Part shown: piece by piece, positions 25,768 to 34,825 of the stretch
Position numbering within the stretch: position 1 is the first letter of the stretch
Layout of the letters: the number at the start of each line of letters is the position of its first letter
NCBI GenBank assembly: GCA_028289605.1
Contig: JANQON010000011.1
Span: 1-64,000 of the forward strand
Source: Hyphococcus sp.
GTDB taxonomy: Bacteria > Pseudomonadota > Alphaproteobacteria > Caulobacterales > Parvularculaceae
Reading direction: 5' to 3'
Length of the DNA: 64,000 bases
Made by a program: the position numbers and the translations under genes
The notes under the pieces: model-generated
Seen by the model: the letters and a program-made list of their open reading frames with translations, nothing else
What the model was told of the DNA's origin: nothing
The model's database searches: none

Positions 25768-27275
25768 GCCTTCGGCCTCTCAAGATGGGTCTCGGAAATG
25801 GTCATTCCTGATTCCTCGGCCGCACATGTTGACGCGAATTCGAAATCGGAAGGATAACAAGAATAGATGCGATAAAGCGCTTCTCCTTTTTCGACCGGGT
25901 CCCCAATCTTTTTAAAAAAGTCGAGCCCGGCTCCCTTGTCCATCGGCGCGCCGGCGAGCCGCGCAATTCGGCCCAGACGTTGACAGTCCATTGCACTCAC
26001 GACGCCGGATCGCGGCGCGATAACGTCGAGTGTAATCTCGCCGAGCGCGTATCGCGTTGGCGACGGCCCTTGCGCGGCGATTATCCCTTCCATCGACGCC
26101 AAGGCCGCGCCGGAGTCCAATAGGTCTTCAGCGCGGGCCCGCCCCGCGCCGCCTCGGAGCTTGGGATCGAACTCCAACACTTTGCCGGCCAGCGTCAGCG
26201 CTCTTTCGCGCAGATCCTCCGGCGCGTCAGGCTCGTTTCGCAGGACGGCCATGACGTCTCTCGATTCGAGCACAGGCCCGACGCCTCGTCCGATCGGCTG
26301 GCTGCCGTCAGTTGTTACAACCTCAAGCGTCAACCCCAGTTGGTCAGCGACAAACTCAAACAACTTGCGCAGCTGAATTGCGTCGGCGCGCGATCGTATT
26401 TTGGCGCTCGGCCCCACCGGGATATCGATCAACAAGTGGGTCGAACCGGCGGCGGCTTTTTTGGAGAGTATGGAGGCGACCATTTGTTCTCGAGTATCGA
26501 TTCTGAGCGGGCGCTCTACTGAGATGAGCACATCGTCGGCCGGTGAGAGATTGACCCTGCCGCCCCATGCGAGACAGGCCTTTTCTTTGTCGACGACCGA
26601 GCGCATTTCCTCCGTTGAAAGGTCCACGCGCGCGAGAACTTCCATTGTATCCGCCGTCCCGGCTGGAGACGTAATCGCCCGCGACGACGTCTTCGGCATG
26701 TATAGTCCGTGAGAGGCGACAATAGGTGCGACGATCATTGACGTTCGGTTCCCGGGAACGCCGCCGACGCAATGCTTGTCAACGATAATAGGCCATTTCC
26801 AATCCAACGTCGTCCCCGCATTCTTCATCGCGCGCGTGAGTCCCAGCACCTCGCGCGTGGTCATAAAGCTCGCTGACGAAATCAGAAACGCAGCGATTTC
26901 CATTGGGGAGTAGCGATAAGCGGCAATGTCCGTAATGATGGCGGCAATTTCGGACTCCGTCATCTCCGCGCCATCAATTTTTTTTCGGACCGCCTCGAGG
27001 CTTGGACGCGGCGGCGCCTGTGCAATCCTAACCGGAGCGCCTTCCCTATTATTCAGCCGGCGGAAGGCCGGTGCGGCGAGCCCTAATTCATCAGCGCCAA
27101 CGATCGCTTCGTCATCAGCAATAATAAGTGTTGCAAGAATAGTTTTTGTTACGCCGATGACTTCTATTTTCTTGAGTGCGGTGAATTCCTCCGCTCGATA
27201 AAAAACACAATTTCTGTCAAGAAAAACTGTGTTTTCCGGTGTTGTGTCTACCGCAACCTTTTTGACCTTGAGCAT
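25764..27275 (-). CDS. AMP phosphorylase / thymidine phosphorylase, archaeal-type
   Basis: A 503-residue protein of the archaeal-type thymidine/AMP phosphorylase family, longer than E. coli DeoA because of an N-terminal domain of about 85 residues. Active-site segments are [39 protein letters not shown], and [16 protein letters not shown] phosphorylases of this kind start the salvage route AMP to ribose-1,5-bisphosphate; which nucleotide is used here is not known. It is the first gene of the operon with PRPP synthetase and the MBL protein. A perfect FNR-type box lies 170 bases upstream. Confidence 0.9.
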   Translation of the reverse strand: MLKVKKVAVDTTPENTVFLDRNCVFYRAEEFTALKKIEVIGVTKTILATLIIADDEAIVGADELGLAAPAFRRLNNREGAPVRIAQAPPRPSLEAVRKKIDGAEMTESEIAAIITDIAAYRYSPMEIAAFLISSASFMTTREVLGLTRAMKNAGTTLDWKWPIIVDKHCVGGVPGNRTSMIVAPIVASHGLYMPKTSSRAITSPAGTADTMEVLARVDLSTEEMRSVVDKEKACLAWGGRVNLSPADDVLISVERPLRIDTREQMVASILSKKAAAGSTHLLIDIPVGPSAKIRSRADAIQLRKLFEFVADQLGLTLEVVTTDGSQPIGRGVGPVLESRDVMAVLRNEPDAPEDLRERALTLAGKVLEFDPKLRGGAGRARAEDLLDSGAALASMEGIIAAQGPSPTRYALGEITLDVIAPRSGVVSAMDCQRLGRIARLAGAPMDKGAGLDFFKKIGDPVEKGEALYRIYSCYPSDFEFASTCAAEESGMTISETHLERPKA

Positions 27276-27444
27276 GCTGATTCCAACCGTTCAATGTTGC
27301 ATCTTGCTTCGTCCGAATACGCAGCGTTATGGCGCCATTATCTCATTCTCCGATCATGTTGCGACAAGCCAAGGCGTAGAATTCAGGAGTCTCGATGGAT
27401 TTACCTTGCAAAGAGCATTGCAGCTCGAAGCGGATTTCTGCGAA

Positions 27445-27458
27445 TTGATTTCTATCAA
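27445..27458. promoter_or_regulatory. Perfect FNR/DNR box TTGATTTCTATCAA
   Basis: TTGAT-N4-ATCAA matches the consensus fully, and the dyad extends to AATTGAT/ATCAATT. It is centred about 65 bases before the UrcA-like gene and about 176 bases before the phosphorylase gene on the other strand. It is the best site in the window. Confidence 0.75.
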
Positions 27459-27516
27459 TTTCGCACCGCCGCGCACTGACTAGGATTTTTCTGACCAACA
27501 ATCGGAGGAGGCGCGA

Positions 27517-28065
27517 ATGCAAGGTCGACGCTGCGTTGGAGTATTCATCGCGATTTCAGCTGTCTGCTTGGCTGTCGGAGGCGCCTTGGCGCAATCCCCG
27601 GATTTCTTTTTCAACTATGAGGCGGAAAGCTTGAATAGTCCGTCCGAAGCGAAACGGCTTTATAAAAGACTACAGCGCGAAGCGGCTGACGCCTGCAGCC
27701 CAATGGAAGAAAGCGCCCGCGCCGCATGTGAGAGCGAGGTTGTCGCGCGCGTTATGACCGGCATCGACAGCGATCGACTTCGCCGCGTCCATGACGGCGA
27801 GTCGGGCGGCGATGTTTCACCTTCGGGTCAGCAATTCTATTTCGTTTTCGATGATCAGGAGCTTGATTCTCTCGGCGGAACACGGCGCCTTTACGAGAGA
27901 CTGCAAGAAGAAGCTGCCATTGCATGCGCTGAATCCGGCGCCGGCGCGGATGCCGAATGCGACGCGGCGTTGGTCGACCGGGTCATCGCTGGTGTTGACG
28001 AAAGCCGGCTCAATCGCCGCCACGAAGAAGTCCGCGGCCGTTCCGTATACATTACAGACTGGTGA
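27517..28065 (+). CDS. Secreted protein with two tandem UrcA-like units
   Basis: A 182-residue exported protein. After a signal peptide ending in GGALAQ come two related units: the first with LNSPSEAKRLYKRLQREAA then DACSPMEES and ARVMTGIDSDRLRRVH, the second with LDSLGGTRRLYERLQEEAA then IACAESGAG and DRVIAGVDESRLNRRH. Each carries two Cys and fits the UrcA pattern (short strand, RLYRRL helix, Cys, then a helix ending near H). UrcA proteins are usually single-unit, so this is a duplication. GGAGGAGG precedes the ATG. Function is unknown. Confidence 0.75.
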   Translation: MQGRRCVGVFIAISAVCLAVGGALAQSPDFFFNYEAESLNSPSEAKRLYKRLQREAADACSPMEESARAACESEVVARVMTGIDSDRLRRVHDGESGGDVSPSGQQFYFVFDDQELDSLGGTRRLYERLQEEAAIACAESGAGADAECDAALVDRVIAGVDESRLNRRHEEVRGRSVYITDW

Positions 28066-28125
28066 GCGCTGGCCTCGGCGGCCCCGGTGGATCAACAGCA
28101 CTTCGCCTGCTGATGGAAAATGATC

Positions 28126-28899
28126 TCAAAAGAGTCCGAAGAACCTTTTCTTTTTGTTCTGCGGATCCGTGAAGACAACGATCAGACTTGTGTTATCTTG
28201 TCGCTCGCGCCGCTTTTCATCCACCGACTGCAATAGTGCTTGTGCGAGCGCCTCGGCGTTGGTGTCGCCTTCATTCCTTGTGAGCGATGTTATTTCGCTC
28301 TGACTTAGCGTGTCGAGACCATCCGAAGCGAGAATATATGCGCCCCGAGCGGCTTTGACCTGTCCATGATCAATTAAGTCGATGTCGCTACCAGATAAGG
28401 CGCTGCGCAATGCGTTTCGCTGCGGATCATCCATGGCTTCCTGAACGGTGATACGGCCTTGCGCCGCCATTGAATCCAGCACGGGCGCCATTGAGTGGTC
28501 TTCATTAAGCTTTTCGAGCTCGCTGTCGCCGCAGTGATAAAGGTGCGAATCCCCGACGCTGATCCAGTGCACATCGTCGCCTGCAAAGTATGCGCCGATG
28601 AATGTCGCGCCCATGCCCGCAAGGTTGGAGTCATGCGCCGCCGCCTCTGCGATAGCGTCATTCGCCGCCTCCAGCGACCGCTTAAGGCGATGCTTAATTG
28701 TCCCGCGCGCAGCGGAGAATACTGTTGCGAATTTCTCAATAGCGGTAGCGCTCGCTACGTCTCCGCCCATATGACCGCCCATACCGTCGCTCAAGAGGCA
28801 AAGGACTGCGCCGTCGCCTTGTAGTTCGACGATCCGAACGGCGTCTTCTTGGCGTTTACGGGCGCCAACACTTTGTTGCGCCGCGACCGAAAACCTCAT
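28126..28899 (-). CDS. PP2C-type serine/threonine phosphatase
   Basis: A 257-residue protein phosphatase of the PP2C/Stp/PppA type. Metal-binding motifs are visible: KRQEDAVRI at the start, LLSDGMGGHMGGDVAS near residue 42, ISVGDSHLY, and LASDGLDTLSQSEI. It would reverse phosphorylation made by the neighbouring kinase. The ATG at 28897-28899 overlaps the FHA gene stop as ATGA; the frame is open further upstream inside that gene. Kinase, FHA adaptor and phosphatase form one operon, as in the threonine phosphorylation pathways of type VI secretion, although no such secretion genes are here. Confidence 0.93.
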   Translation of the reverse strand: MRFSVAAQQSVGARKRQEDAVRIVELQGDGAVLCLLSDGMGGHMGGDVASATAIEKFATVFSAARGTIKHRLKRSLEAANDAIAEAAAHDSNLAGMGATFIGAYFAGDDVHWISVGDSHLYHCGDSELEKLNEDHSMAPVLDSMAAQGRITVQEAMDDPQRNALRSALSGSDIDLIDHGQVKAARGAYILASDGLDTLSQSEITSLTRNEGDTNAEALAQALLQSVDEKRRERQDNTSLIVVFTDPQNKKKRFFGLF

Positions 28900-29510
28900 T
28901 TTGGTGCGTCGTTCTCTATCACTGTGCTCCAACTGAAATTCGGTCCGCAAAGAGGTTTAAACAGCAATTCAGTGTCACCGATAGTAATCTTTGCGCCGTC
29001 TTCGATTTCAGCGGGCGCGAGCACGGGATTATCGTTTAGATAGGTAAGGTTCTGGCTGCCGCCGTGATTGATAAAAAACCTCACATTTTTGTCGTCGAAG
29101 ATTATGGAACAGTGGTTTTCGCGGCTGATCTCTTCATCGCCAAATGCAAGCGACACCCGTTGCCCGGCGCCTCGCCCAACGCTGTTGACTCCGTATCCAA
29201 TCGGGAGGCTGGCTCCCCTTCCGGGGCCTTTCAACACCACGAGCCACCCCACGACAAAAGGACTGTCGGTCGTCTCGGCGGGCGTCTTTGCACCTGTTGC
29301 CTTCGCGGGTCTGTAAAGTCGTGTTTTTCCATCGTCTGCCGGATTGTCAACGGGTTGCGTCGCTCCGCCGGCAGACGGATTCCGGTCCATGCGTTCGGTT
29401 GTTTTGTCAGCGCTTTGGTCTAGCCTGCGCGTTTCCAGATCCGCATTGTCAATCCGGCGCGTCGTATTTTTGAAGAAATCGCTTTTTTTTGTTTCATCAT
29501 CGCCGCTCAT
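28896..29510 (-). CDS. FHA-domain adaptor with N-terminal T-x-x-(hydrophobic)-D repeats
   Basis: A 204-residue protein. Residues 1-80 look disordered and contain four evenly spaced motifs: T17RRID, T27RRLD, T38ERMD and T51QPVD, followed by a T63RLY. Residues about 85-195 form an FHA domain with GRGAGQRVSLAF and EEISRENHCSI. FHA domains bind phosphothreonine, often choosing the +3 residue, and the repeats have a hydrophobic residue at +3. They may therefore be kinase targets bound by FHA proteins of this locus. The gene sits between kinase and phosphatase genes and is translationally coupled to the latter. Confidence 0.9.
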   Translation of the reverse strand: MSGDDETKKSDFFKNTTRRIDNADLETRRLDQSADKTTERMDRNPSAGGATQPVDNPADDGKTRLYRPAKATGAKTPAETTDSPFVVGWLVVLKGPGRGASLPIGYGVNSVGRGAGQRVSLAFGDEEISRENHCSIIFDDKNVRFFINHGGSQNLTYLNDNPVLAPAEIEDGAKITIGDTELLFKPLCGPNFSWSTVIENDAPK

Positions 29511-29558
29511 TTCAATACCCTCTCCCTCCGGCGCCGTGCGGCCGGATGTTGTATGGCT

Positions 29559-30941
29559 TCACTCTCCGCGCAAAGCGCTTAAGCGCTCGCGCGCCGCAGG
29601 CGCGTTCGGCCCGTCCGGATATAGTTTCAGATACACTTCCATCGCCGCTGCCGTGTTGATCTCGCGAGCGTTGTCGAACGCTTCTCGTTCCCGTGGATCG
29701 ACGGTTTGGGCTTCGGGCTCACGATCAGGAATGGCGGCGGCAGGTTGAATCGGCTGAGGCGTTGCTGTCACCGCCGACGGATTTTCAGCCTCTTCGCTCT
29801 CTCCGCCAAGCCCAAAAGCAAGGAACAGAAGCCCCGCCACCGACGCGACGCCGACTGCGGCGATCACTAACGACGCTGGTCTCTGACGGCTTTTTGCGTC
29901 GCTTTCGCCGGCGATATCCGCTAATGCCGTGTTGTCCGCGGAAGAGCTGGGCGCTGCACCTGCAGGCATACTCTGTGCAATGATGGTTTTATCGACATCG
30001 CGAAAAGCAGCAGCCGGCGCTCGACTGTCTTGAGATGCGCCGGCAGATATGCGCGCCCGCCATTCGCCGACGGACTGCGGGCGGTCTTCTTCGTCCGGTG
30101 ACAGCGCCCAGTCTATCGCCGCGAGGAAATTCGCGTCAGCGCGCCCGTTGGCGCGTTCAGTGATCGGAACCATCGGATCTTTTCGAACGCGCTCCGTAGC
30201 CTCGGGAGGCTTTTCGCCGCAAAGGCACTGATAGGCGACTGCGCCTAATGAATATATGTCCGTCCACGGACCCTGATGACCATGAGTCGAGTATTGTTCA
30301 ATGGGTGCGAAGTGCGGCGTCAAGATCGCAGAGAGCGATTTGCTCCTAGAGCCGATTGCGTTCCGCGCCGCGCCAAAGTCGATCAACACTGGCGCGCCGT
30401 CAGATCGTATAATTATGTTCTGCGGTTTCACGTCACGATGTAGCATGTCCTTTCCATGGACGGCTGCGAGTCCGTCCATGAGAGGCAAAATAAGACGTGA
30501 CGTTTCTTGACCAGAAAGCGGGCCGCGCGATTTCAGAATCTCGTTCAGCGGATCGCCCTGGGCGAAGTCCATCACGATATAGGCGGTCTTGTTTCGCTCA
30601 ATGTACCGCAACACCCGGATTACGTTGGGGTGCTCGAACTTTGCGAGCGTGCGGGCTTCGTCGACAAATCGTTCAAGACCCCAAGCGTATTCGTCAAGAT
30701 CAGACTGTGCATGCGTTCGCGGAGCGACGGTGCTGTCTGGGCTGCGAAAAGCCAGGTGAGAAGGAAAATACTCCTTAACCGCCACCTTTTTGTCGAGATG
30801 GACGTCAGTCCCTAGATAGGTGATGCCGAACCCGCCGGAACCGATGCACTTGTCGATTTCATAGTCGTCCAGCCGATAGCCGTGCGGCAACATTTGGCCG
30901 GCTGCGTCTGTCTCTGCGTGACCCCCGGGTTCCCCTTGCAT
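29559..30941 (-). CDS. Hanks-type serine/threonine protein kinase, membrane-anchored
   Basis: A 460-residue PpkA-like kinase. The kinase domain (residues about 25-300) has the glycine loop GSGGFGITYLG, catalytic Lys56 in VAVKEYFP, HRD at 168-170 and DFG at 188-190, so it appears active. A proline/alanine linker with the possible phosphosite DKTIIAQ (T319) follows, then one membrane helix (about 356-380) and a short domain of helices at the C-terminus, expected in the periplasm. The ATG at 30939-30941 has GAGGA at the right distance; a GTG five codons upstream is possible. It is divergent from the FHA-protease genes. Confidence 0.94.
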   Translation of the reverse strand: MQGEPGGHAETDAAGQMLPHGYRLDDYEIDKCIGSGGFGITYLGTDVHLDKKVAVKEYFPSHLAFRSPDSTVAPRTHAQSDLDEYAWGLERFVDEARTLAKFEHPNVIRVLRYIERNKTAYIVMDFAQGDPLNEILKSRGPLSGQETSRLILPLMDGLAAVHGKDMLHRDVKPQNIIIRSDGAPVLIDFGAARNAIGSRSKSLSAILTPHFAPIEQYSTHGHQGPWTDIYSLGAVAYQCLCGEKPPEATERVRKDPMVPITERANGRADANFLAAIDWALSPDEEDRPQSVGEWRARISAGASQDSRAPAAAFRDVDKTIIAQSMPAGAAPSSSADNTALADIAGESDAKSRQRPASLVIAAVGVASVAGLLFLAFGLGGESEEAENPSAVTATPQPIQPAAAIPDREPEAQTVDPREREAFDNAREINTAAAMEVYLKLYPDGPNAPAARERLSALRGE

Positions 30942-31028
30942 TTGCTGTTTCCTCACGCTTGGCGTCGCGGCCCGGCGCGGGTCCTCATACCGATCTAGCG
31001 CATTGATCCGATTGATGTCTGGACCGGA

Positions 31029-31045
31029 TGGTAAATGATTGGTAA
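31029..31045. repeat. Direct repeat TGGTAA-N5-TGGTAA in the divergent region
   Basis: Two TGGTAA hexamers start 11 bases apart, one helical turn, in the 266-base gap between the kinase operon and the FHA-protease operon. Such repeats can bind a regulator on one DNA face. There is no other support for function. Confidence 0.3.
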
Positions 31046-31207
31046 TAAATTTGTCCAGTTTCGAGTATGCGAAAGTGTAGTGCTGCGGAATTTACGGACC
31101 GGCGGGGAACCAGACGATTTCAGACAATAAGGGGCTGTTTTCAGCAATTTTCGGCGCCGCATGCGCCAGCCTGAATCGCGCGCTCTTCGCCAAGACAAGG
31201 GGGTAAA

Positions 31208-32665
31208 ATGAAGAGACTGTGCCGCATTGCCATGATAGCGGCCGTCTGTAGCCAGGCGGTTTTAGTCTGCTTCAACGTATCGGCGTCAGCGCAAGACGAA
31301 ACGACAAACGCCGCCGTCCAGATCCTCTCATACCGCGACGGGAAGCTGCTCACCCAGGGCTCAGGCGCGCGGATCGGCGAAGACGTCATCGTTACCGCAG
31401 CGCACCTCGACTACGATGCAGACGCCCTAGTCGTGGCCGTCGGCGGCGGGGTTGAACAAACCGCAAGCGTCATCGTCGCCGATCGGGATAAGGACCTCTT
31501 GCTGCTCCGTGTTTCGGGTCTCGCCGGCGAACCGGCGCTGCTTGCGGTTTCCCCGCCGCCGGTCAACGACACTGTCGTGATCCGCGGGTTCTGGGCGGCG
31601 GATGAAGAACGCCAGTCGCCCAGACTTTTCGGCAAGAAACGCCCGCGCTTCCAGCCGCAGGTTCACGCCAGCCAGAACAACGCCAGCGCCATTGTTTATT
31701 CAGAAGATGCAAGTTTTTTGACAGCCCGGGCGTCGGCCGTCGGACGCGGCGGCTATGGAGCACCGGTTATAGACGATTGCGGCGGCGTCAGCGGCGTCGT
31801 TGTTGCACAGCCAGGCGCCGACATAGATGATTTATGGTCGCATCACACGCCCTCTTCTCAGCTGACCGTTGTGAGCGTAACTGCGGTCGCCGCACTCGCG
31901 GAGACGGCGTCATTGTCGCTCAATCTCGCCGACGAGCCTTGCACGCCGGCAACCGAGGCCGCGCTCCGAGCCGCACAAGCGGAAAAAGAAGCGGCTCGAT
32001 TGGAAGCTGAAGACGCTGAAAAGCGCGCGGATGAAGAACGCAAAAAGCGCGAGGAAGCCGAAAGGGAAAAAGAAGCGGAAAAACAACGCGCCGACGAAGC
32101 GGCGTCAGAGGCGGAAGAAACGCGCGAGGCCGCCGACGCGTTCGCCGAAGAAGCGGAAGAAAACCGCATCAAAATAAAGGAAGCGGAAAAGGAACGAGGG
32201 CTTTTTCTTCGTGCGGCCGCCGCGGCGGGCGCGGGTCTGGTCATCGCCGCCGGCTTGGCTGTTTGGCTGATGCGCCGGCGCAAGGTGGACAAACAGATCG
32301 CGGAAGCGGCGCTCGCCGACGCAACCGCGCGATACAATGACTGCCTTTTGAAGGGTGAAACAGCGAATGGAGAGCCTATCGCCATCAAGCTTTCAGGCGG
32401 AGACCTTCAGCACGAAGCCGATGGTGTTGTGCTTGGCCGCAATCCGGGTCAGGCGCAATTTGTTGTCGGCGACGATACGGTGTCCCGACGCCATGCGCGG
32501 ATATCCCTGATAGACGGCGTTCTTCATATCGAAGATCTGGATTCGACCGGCGGAACCAAAGTGAATGGCCAGATGCTTGCGCCGCGAACCCCGGCGCCGC
32601 TGCAATCCGGCGACTTTATCGAGCTCGGCGGAGCAAAGCTGAACTTTGAGGTATTGGAGGATTAG
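31208..32665 (+). CDS. Degenerate trypsin-like domain plus coiled coil, membrane helix and FHA domain
   Basis: A 485-residue protein. A signal peptide ends near ASAQD (residue 30). Residues about 33-240 have the trypsin-like pattern with VTAAHL (His66) and DRDKDLLLL (Asp94/96), but the catalytic Ser motif is GGYGAPV where GNSGGPV is expected, so Tyr183 stands at the Ser position. A 90-residue coiled coil rich in Glu, Ala and Lys follows, then a membrane helix near 340-360 and a cytoplasmic FHA domain with VLGRNPGQ, TVSRRHAR and STGGTKVNG. It is probably a periplasmic sensor or binding module linked to intracellular phosphothreonine. Its partner, with intact triad, is the next gene after six bases. 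Confidence 0.88.
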   Translation: MKRLCRIAMIAAVCSQAVLVCFNVSASAQDETTNAAVQILSYRDGKLLTQGSGARIGEDVIVTAAHLDYDADALVVAVGGGVEQTASVIVADRDKDLLLLRVSGLAGEPALLAVSPPPVNDTVVIRGFWAADEERQSPRLFGKKRPRFQPQVHASQNNASAIVYSEDASFLTARASAVGRGGYGAPVIDDCGGVSGVVVAQPGADIDDLWSHHTPSSQLTVVSVTAVAALAETASLSLNLADEPCTPATEAALRAAQAEKEAARLEAEDAEKRADEERKKREEAEREKEAEKQRADEAASEAEETREAADAFAEEAEENRIKIKEAEKERGLFLRAAAAAGAGLVIAAGLAVWLMRRRKVDKQIAEAALADATARYNDCLLKGETANGEPIAIKLSGGDLQHEADGVVLGRNPGQAQFVVGDDTVSRRHARISLIDGVLHIEDLDSTGGTKVNGQMLAPRTPAPLQSGDFIELGGAKLNFEVLED

Positions 32666-32671
32666 GCCGGC

Positions 32672-33994
32672 ATGAAGCAGGCGATCATCATCCTTGCATC
32701 GACCGCGTTTGCGCTCGGCGGCCCTGGCGCGGCGGCGCAAGACGAGCCAGACGAAGCCGAAATCGGAGTCGTAAAGATTTTCAGCGCCACCTATGACCGA
32801 CGCGGGCGGAACAAGGGCGCCGGTTCTGGTTCCGGTTTCGTTATCAACGACCGCGGTTACATCGCGACCAACCATCATGTCGTCAACGGCCGGACGACAA
32901 TTTATGTCGTGCCGGACGGCGGAAGCGTCAGCGGCGCCGTCGCCTATGGTCAATCGAACGCAACAGTTATCGACGCAGATGAAGAGCTCGACATCGCTAT
33001 CCTACGCGTCAATGATCCGTCCGCTTTCAAGCCGGCGACTCTTGCGTCTGTTTTGCCGGAAAAAGGCAAGCAAGTGTATGCTGTTGGTTTTCCAGGCAGC
33101 GCTGAGGCCCGGGATCTGGCGACGCCGATCTTGCGCGTTGACGCAACGATTACGACTGGCGTGTTGAGCCGGAAATCCTATGGGCCTTGGACCAACAGCG
33201 GAAAACCTCTCGAGCAACTTCAACATAGCGCGGATGTCAGTTGGGGCAACAGCGGCGGGCCGTTGAAGGATGAATGCGGCCGCGTTATCGGCATCAACAC
33301 CGAGATTTCACTGAAGGCGATCGGCAACAACATGACGGTCGTGCCAGGCGTGAATTTCGCTTCGAACATTTCCGAGTTGTTCAAAATTCTGGACGTCCAC
33401 GGGATCGAGTATTCCGCTCTGGACATCCCTTGCCTTTCGACAGCCGATCAAAGCGCGGAAGATCTTGTCAGCATTCAACGCACCCTCCGATGGACCCTGG
33501 TGTCCGGCGCTGCGGCGCTTGGCGCGCTCCTCTTCGCTGGCGTGATGCTGTTGCGCCGTCCGCGCGAGCGGGTTGTGCAAGTGGTTGAATCCTATTCCCA
33601 CGCATTGCGCCGATCAGGCCAAGGCGAACGGTCGACGATGCGGCCCGCCGAACAAGGTCGTCCGCAACAAGGCCAACAGACGCGCGCGCCGGTGCGGTTG
33701 ATCGGTCGCGACAGCAAGGGCGGCGAAGTGCGCATGGACATGGATGACTCGCGACTGCGCCGCGGAGTCGTTGTTGGTCGAGCGACATCGGACCGGGCCT
33801 TCGACATTCCGGACGACAGCGTGTCGCGCGCCCATGCGCAATTCGGTCTTGATGGCGAAAAACTGACGATAAAGGATCTCGGGTCGACCAACGGAACATA
33901 TGTAAACGGACGCAAACTCAAGGAACACGCGCCAGAGGCGATTCGCGCAGGCGATGAAATCAAGCTTGGCGGCGTCGTGATTTCGGTGCGGTAG
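32672..33994 (+). CDS. Trypsin-like serine protease with membrane helix and FHA domain
   Basis: A 440-residue protein with signal peptide (cleavage near AAAQD), a periplasmic HtrA/trypsin-type domain with intact triad His69 (ATNHHV), Asp107 (EELDIAIL) and Ser194 (WGNSGGPL), one membrane helix at about 272-295 and a cytoplasmic FHA domain (about 365-438) with VVVGRATSD, DSVSRAHAQ and STNGTYVNG. No PDZ domain is present. The orientation would let phosphothreonine binding inside the cell be tied to proteolysis outside the inner membrane. The preceding gene encodes an inactive-looking relative. Confidence 0.92.
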   Translation: MKQAIIILASTAFALGGPGAAAQDEPDEAEIGVVKIFSATYDRRGRNKGAGSGSGFVINDRGYIATNHHVVNGRTTIYVVPDGGSVSGAVAYGQSNATVIDADEELDIAILRVNDPSAFKPATLASVLPEKGKQVYAVGFPGSAEARDLATPILRVDATITTGVLSRKSYGPWTNSGKPLEQLQHSADVSWGNSGGPLKDECGRVIGINTEISLKAIGNNMTVVPGVNFASNISELFKILDVHGIEYSALDIPCLSTADQSAEDLVSIQRTLRWTLVSGAAALGALLFAGVMLLRRPRERVVQVVESYSHALRRSGQGERSTMRPAEQGRPQQGQQTRAPVRLIGRDSKGGEVRMDMDDSRLRRGVVVGRATSDRAFDIPDDSVSRAHAQFGLDGEKLTIKDLGSTNGTYVNGRKLKEHAPEAIRAGDEIKLGGVVISVR

Positions 33995-34033
33995 GCGGCA
34001 CTCTTAACGATTGATGGAGCAAGGAAGGAACGC

Positions 34034-34825
34034 GTGATGAAAAAACTGGTTTTGACGACAGGCGCTGCGCTTATGCTGAGTTCGTGCATGGCGACAGGCG
34101 ACCAAGTGCGCACTGGCTCGTTAGTGGGCTGTAGCGCGGCAGGGGCGCTGGTTGGCGGCGTTCTGATGCGGAACAGTTCAACCGGCGCACGGGTCGCCGG
34201 CGGTCTGGGTACGGCTGTTCTTTGCGGCGTGATTGCTGACGCGTGGGCCGATCATCTGGATGAACAAGATCGAGAACGTTTGGCGCAGGCTTCTATTGAG
34301 GCGGCCTCGACAAATGAAGAATCGACTTTTTCTAATCCCGAAAACGGGGTTCAAGGCAAAGTGAGAGTCGTCAATGTCGAGCCTACAGAGACGATCAGCA
34401 CCGATGTCGTCGTCCTCAAGGACCGCGTAGAACAAACTCCGCCGCTAGAGTTGATCAATGCAAACTACGAAGCAAATTCGTCAGCGAATGTCCGCGGAGG
34501 CCCGGGTACAGACTATAAGAACGTTGGCCGGCTTGCCGACGGCGATGTGCGCAAAGTGATCGGAAAAGTTCAGACGAAGAACTGGTATCTCATCGACGAG
34601 GGCGGCGCCGGGTCGGGCTATGTTTACGCCAACCTTTTGAAGCCGACGGACAAGGAACCGCCTGTTCTTTCAACGACCGGAGAACTGCAGACGGCTCAAG
34701 TTTCTGCAAATCTCTCCTGCAAAACCGTGCAACAGGACGTCACCACCAAAACCGGTGAGAATGTCAGCAAAACAATGAAAATGTGCCAGCAGAAAGACGG
34801 CTCCTGGGAATTCGAAACTGTATGA
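34034..34825 (+). CDS. SH3b-domain lipoprotein
   Basis: A 263-residue lipoprotein: signal peptide with lipobox LSSC, so Cys18 is the likely lipidated residue. A glycine-rich hydrophobic segment follows (GALVGGVLMRN ... AGGLGTAVLCG), then a bacterial SH3 domain around residues 145-205 (SANVRGGPGTDYKNVGRL, WYLIDEGGAGSGYVYANLL). The C-terminal part has two Cys. SH3b domains often bind peptidoglycan or envelope proteins. The gene lies in the FHA signalling locus and overlaps the next gene as ATGA. Role unknown; possibly an envelope sensor. Confidence 0.87.
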   Translation: MMKKLVLTTGAALMLSSCMATGDQVRTGSLVGCSAAGALVGGVLMRNSSTGARVAGGLGTAVLCGVIADAWADHLDEQDRERLAQASIEAASTNEESTFSNPENGVQGKVRVVNVEPTETISTDVVVLKDRVEQTPPLELINANYEANSSANVRGGPGTDYKNVGRLADGDVRKVIGKVQTKNWYLIDEGGAGSGYVYANLLKPTDKEPPVLSTTGELQTAQVSANLSCKTVQQDVTTKTGENVSKTMKMCQQKDGSWEFETV

